30,751 nucleotides of DNA from a virus, in the IMG/VR virus record IMGVR_UViG_3300046616_000601, positions 1 to 30,751 of that record; one strand, 5' to 3'. Under the pieces are notes generated by a model. That model did not search any database, was not told the origin of the DNA, and saw only the letters and a list, made by a program, of their open reading frames with translations. Both the position numbers and the translations under genes were made by a program. This document shows, piece by piece, positions 30,094-30,751 of the stretch (its first letter is position 1; each line of letters begins with the position of its first letter).

Positions 30094-30751
30094 AGGCGTC
30101 GACAACTTCATTGAAAGCTACGCGGCGGGGCGTCCCGGATGGGCCAGCAAGGGCGCCATCGCCGCGGCCGTCGCGGTCATTCTTGCCGGCGTCTATGCCG
30201 TCGAGGGCGGCTATGTGAACGACGCCCGCGATCCCGGCGGCGCAACGAGCTACGGCGTCACCGAGCAAGTCGCTCGCGACTATGGGTACCGCGGCGACAT
30301 GCGCCGGTTCCCGCAGCATTGCGACGGCCCCGCGACGATTTGCGCCGATGCCGTCTATGTGCGGAGCTACATCGCCGCGCCTGGCTATATGCCGCTGGTG
30401 GAGATCGAACCCGCCGTTGCGGGTGAGTTGATCGATACTGCGGTCAATATGGGGCCGCGGCGACCCAATCGCTGGTACCGGCTGACAATGAAGGCGCTGG
30501 GTGACGCGCGCCTGCCGGACAGCGCGGCGCCATTGGGCCCTATCGACGTGGCGGCATATCGGATGCTCCAGGCAAAGCTCGGCGTCATCCCCGCTTGCAC
30601 CGCGACGCTCGACGCGCTCGATGCGCGGCAAGCGGCGGAATATCGTCGGCTTGCCACCGCCAATCCCAAGCTTCGGGCCTTTCTCAAAGGATGGCTCCGG
30701 AACCGGATCGGCAATGCCGATCGCCGATCCTGCGGCAAGGGAGACGGCTGA
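30086..30751 (+). CDS. GH108 endolysin, signal-anchor (SAR) type candidate
   Basis: A 221-residue muramidase of glycosyl hydrolase family 108. The catalytic motif AVEGGYVNDARDPGGATSYG has E40 followed after eight residues by D49 and then T54, like the lysozyme Glu-Asp-Thr triad. The C-terminal half has the PG-binding-3 pattern (LIDTAVNMGPRRPNRWYRLT, LQAKLGVIPACT). A weakly hydrophobic Ala/Gly-rich helix (about 22-39) sits immediately before the catalytic Glu, the arrangement of signal-anchor-release endolysins, in which the enzyme is tethered inactive and later released. Two Cys pairs (C79/C86 and two near the C-terminus) may form disulfides. Start ATG 30086 overlaps the holin. The stop is the last codon of the window. 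Confidence 0.85.
   Translation: MTEGVDNFIESYAAGRPGWASKGAIAAAVAVILAGVYAVEGGYVNDARDPGGATSYGVTEQVARDYGYRGDMRRFPQHCDGPATICADAVYVRSYIAAPGYMPLVEIEPAVAGELIDTAVNMGPRRPNRWYRLTMKALGDARLPDSAAPLGPIDVAAYRMLQAKLGVIPACTATLDALDARQAAEYRRLATANPKLRAFLKGWLRNRIGNADRRSCGKGDG

Noticed and set aside
1-30751. CRISPR arrays, tRNA genes, rRNA, integrase or att sites
   Set aside because: None seen: no regularly spaced direct repeats, no cloverleaf candidate, no tyrosine/serine recombinase motifs, and no pair of flanking direct repeats could be identified by eye.

Overview
The window is GC-rich, uses Shine-Dalgarno starts with frequent GTG/TTG, and reads as the late half of a temperate siphophage (prophage) in an alphaproteobacterium, most likely a sphingomonad. 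The main evidence is the head-to-tail gene order and a gene-transfer-agent-like tail-tip block (DUF2460, DUF2163/BR0599, NlpC/P60, large tail-tip protein) that is characteristic of alphaproteobacterial siphophages. An interspersed GGGAGGGG-type palindromic repeat also fits a high-GC proteobacterial host. No integrase, replication gene, att site, tRNA or CRISPR array is visible, so the prophage probably extends beyond one or both ends.

Left region (1-3636) is control plus cargo. A minus-strand unknown gene and an XRE-type repressor face a plus-strand HTH protein gene. Three 17-bp operator-like palindromes (arms TTGGACA/TGTCCAA, 3-bp centre) sit at the three candidate promoters. The repressor promoter is near consensus and should give a leaderless mRNA starting at the ATG. 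A full-length FAD monooxygenase follows and ends at a strong hairpin.

Head and packaging (3663-11859): terS-like gene, terL, a two-gene minus-strand cassette, portal, a two-TM membrane protein, an XkdF-type protease fused to an acidic/coiled-coil scaffold-like tail, and an HK97-fold major capsid protein, then a host-type palindromic repeat and an intrinsic terminator. Connector and tail (11876-18274): small protein, gp6-like adaptor, gp10-like protein, tail-terminator-like protein, small protein, a second terminator, major tail protein, tail assembly chaperone with a -1 frameshift extension, and tape measure protein.

Tail tip, fibres and lysis (18271-30751): a minus-strand exported-protein gene, the four GTA-like tail-tip genes (the last ending in a carbohydrate-binding-like module and a polyglycine domain), a tail fibre with an SGNH-type esterase domain, and a second fibre-like protein. 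A minus-strand pair follows: an acyltransferase-3 membrane protein and an FkbM methyltransferase. The window ends with a membrane coiled-coil protein, a one-TM protein, a holin and a GH108 endolysin with an N-terminal signal-anchor-like helix.

The most interesting points are: (1) a phage esterase on the virion paired with prophage-encoded surface-glycan acyl/methyl modification, which suggests receptor entry and receptor masking in one genome; (2) a complete programmed -1 frameshift signal in the tail chaperone gene; (3) the three-operator repressor circuit with a leaderless repressor; (4) several minus-strand accessory genes placed at module borders.
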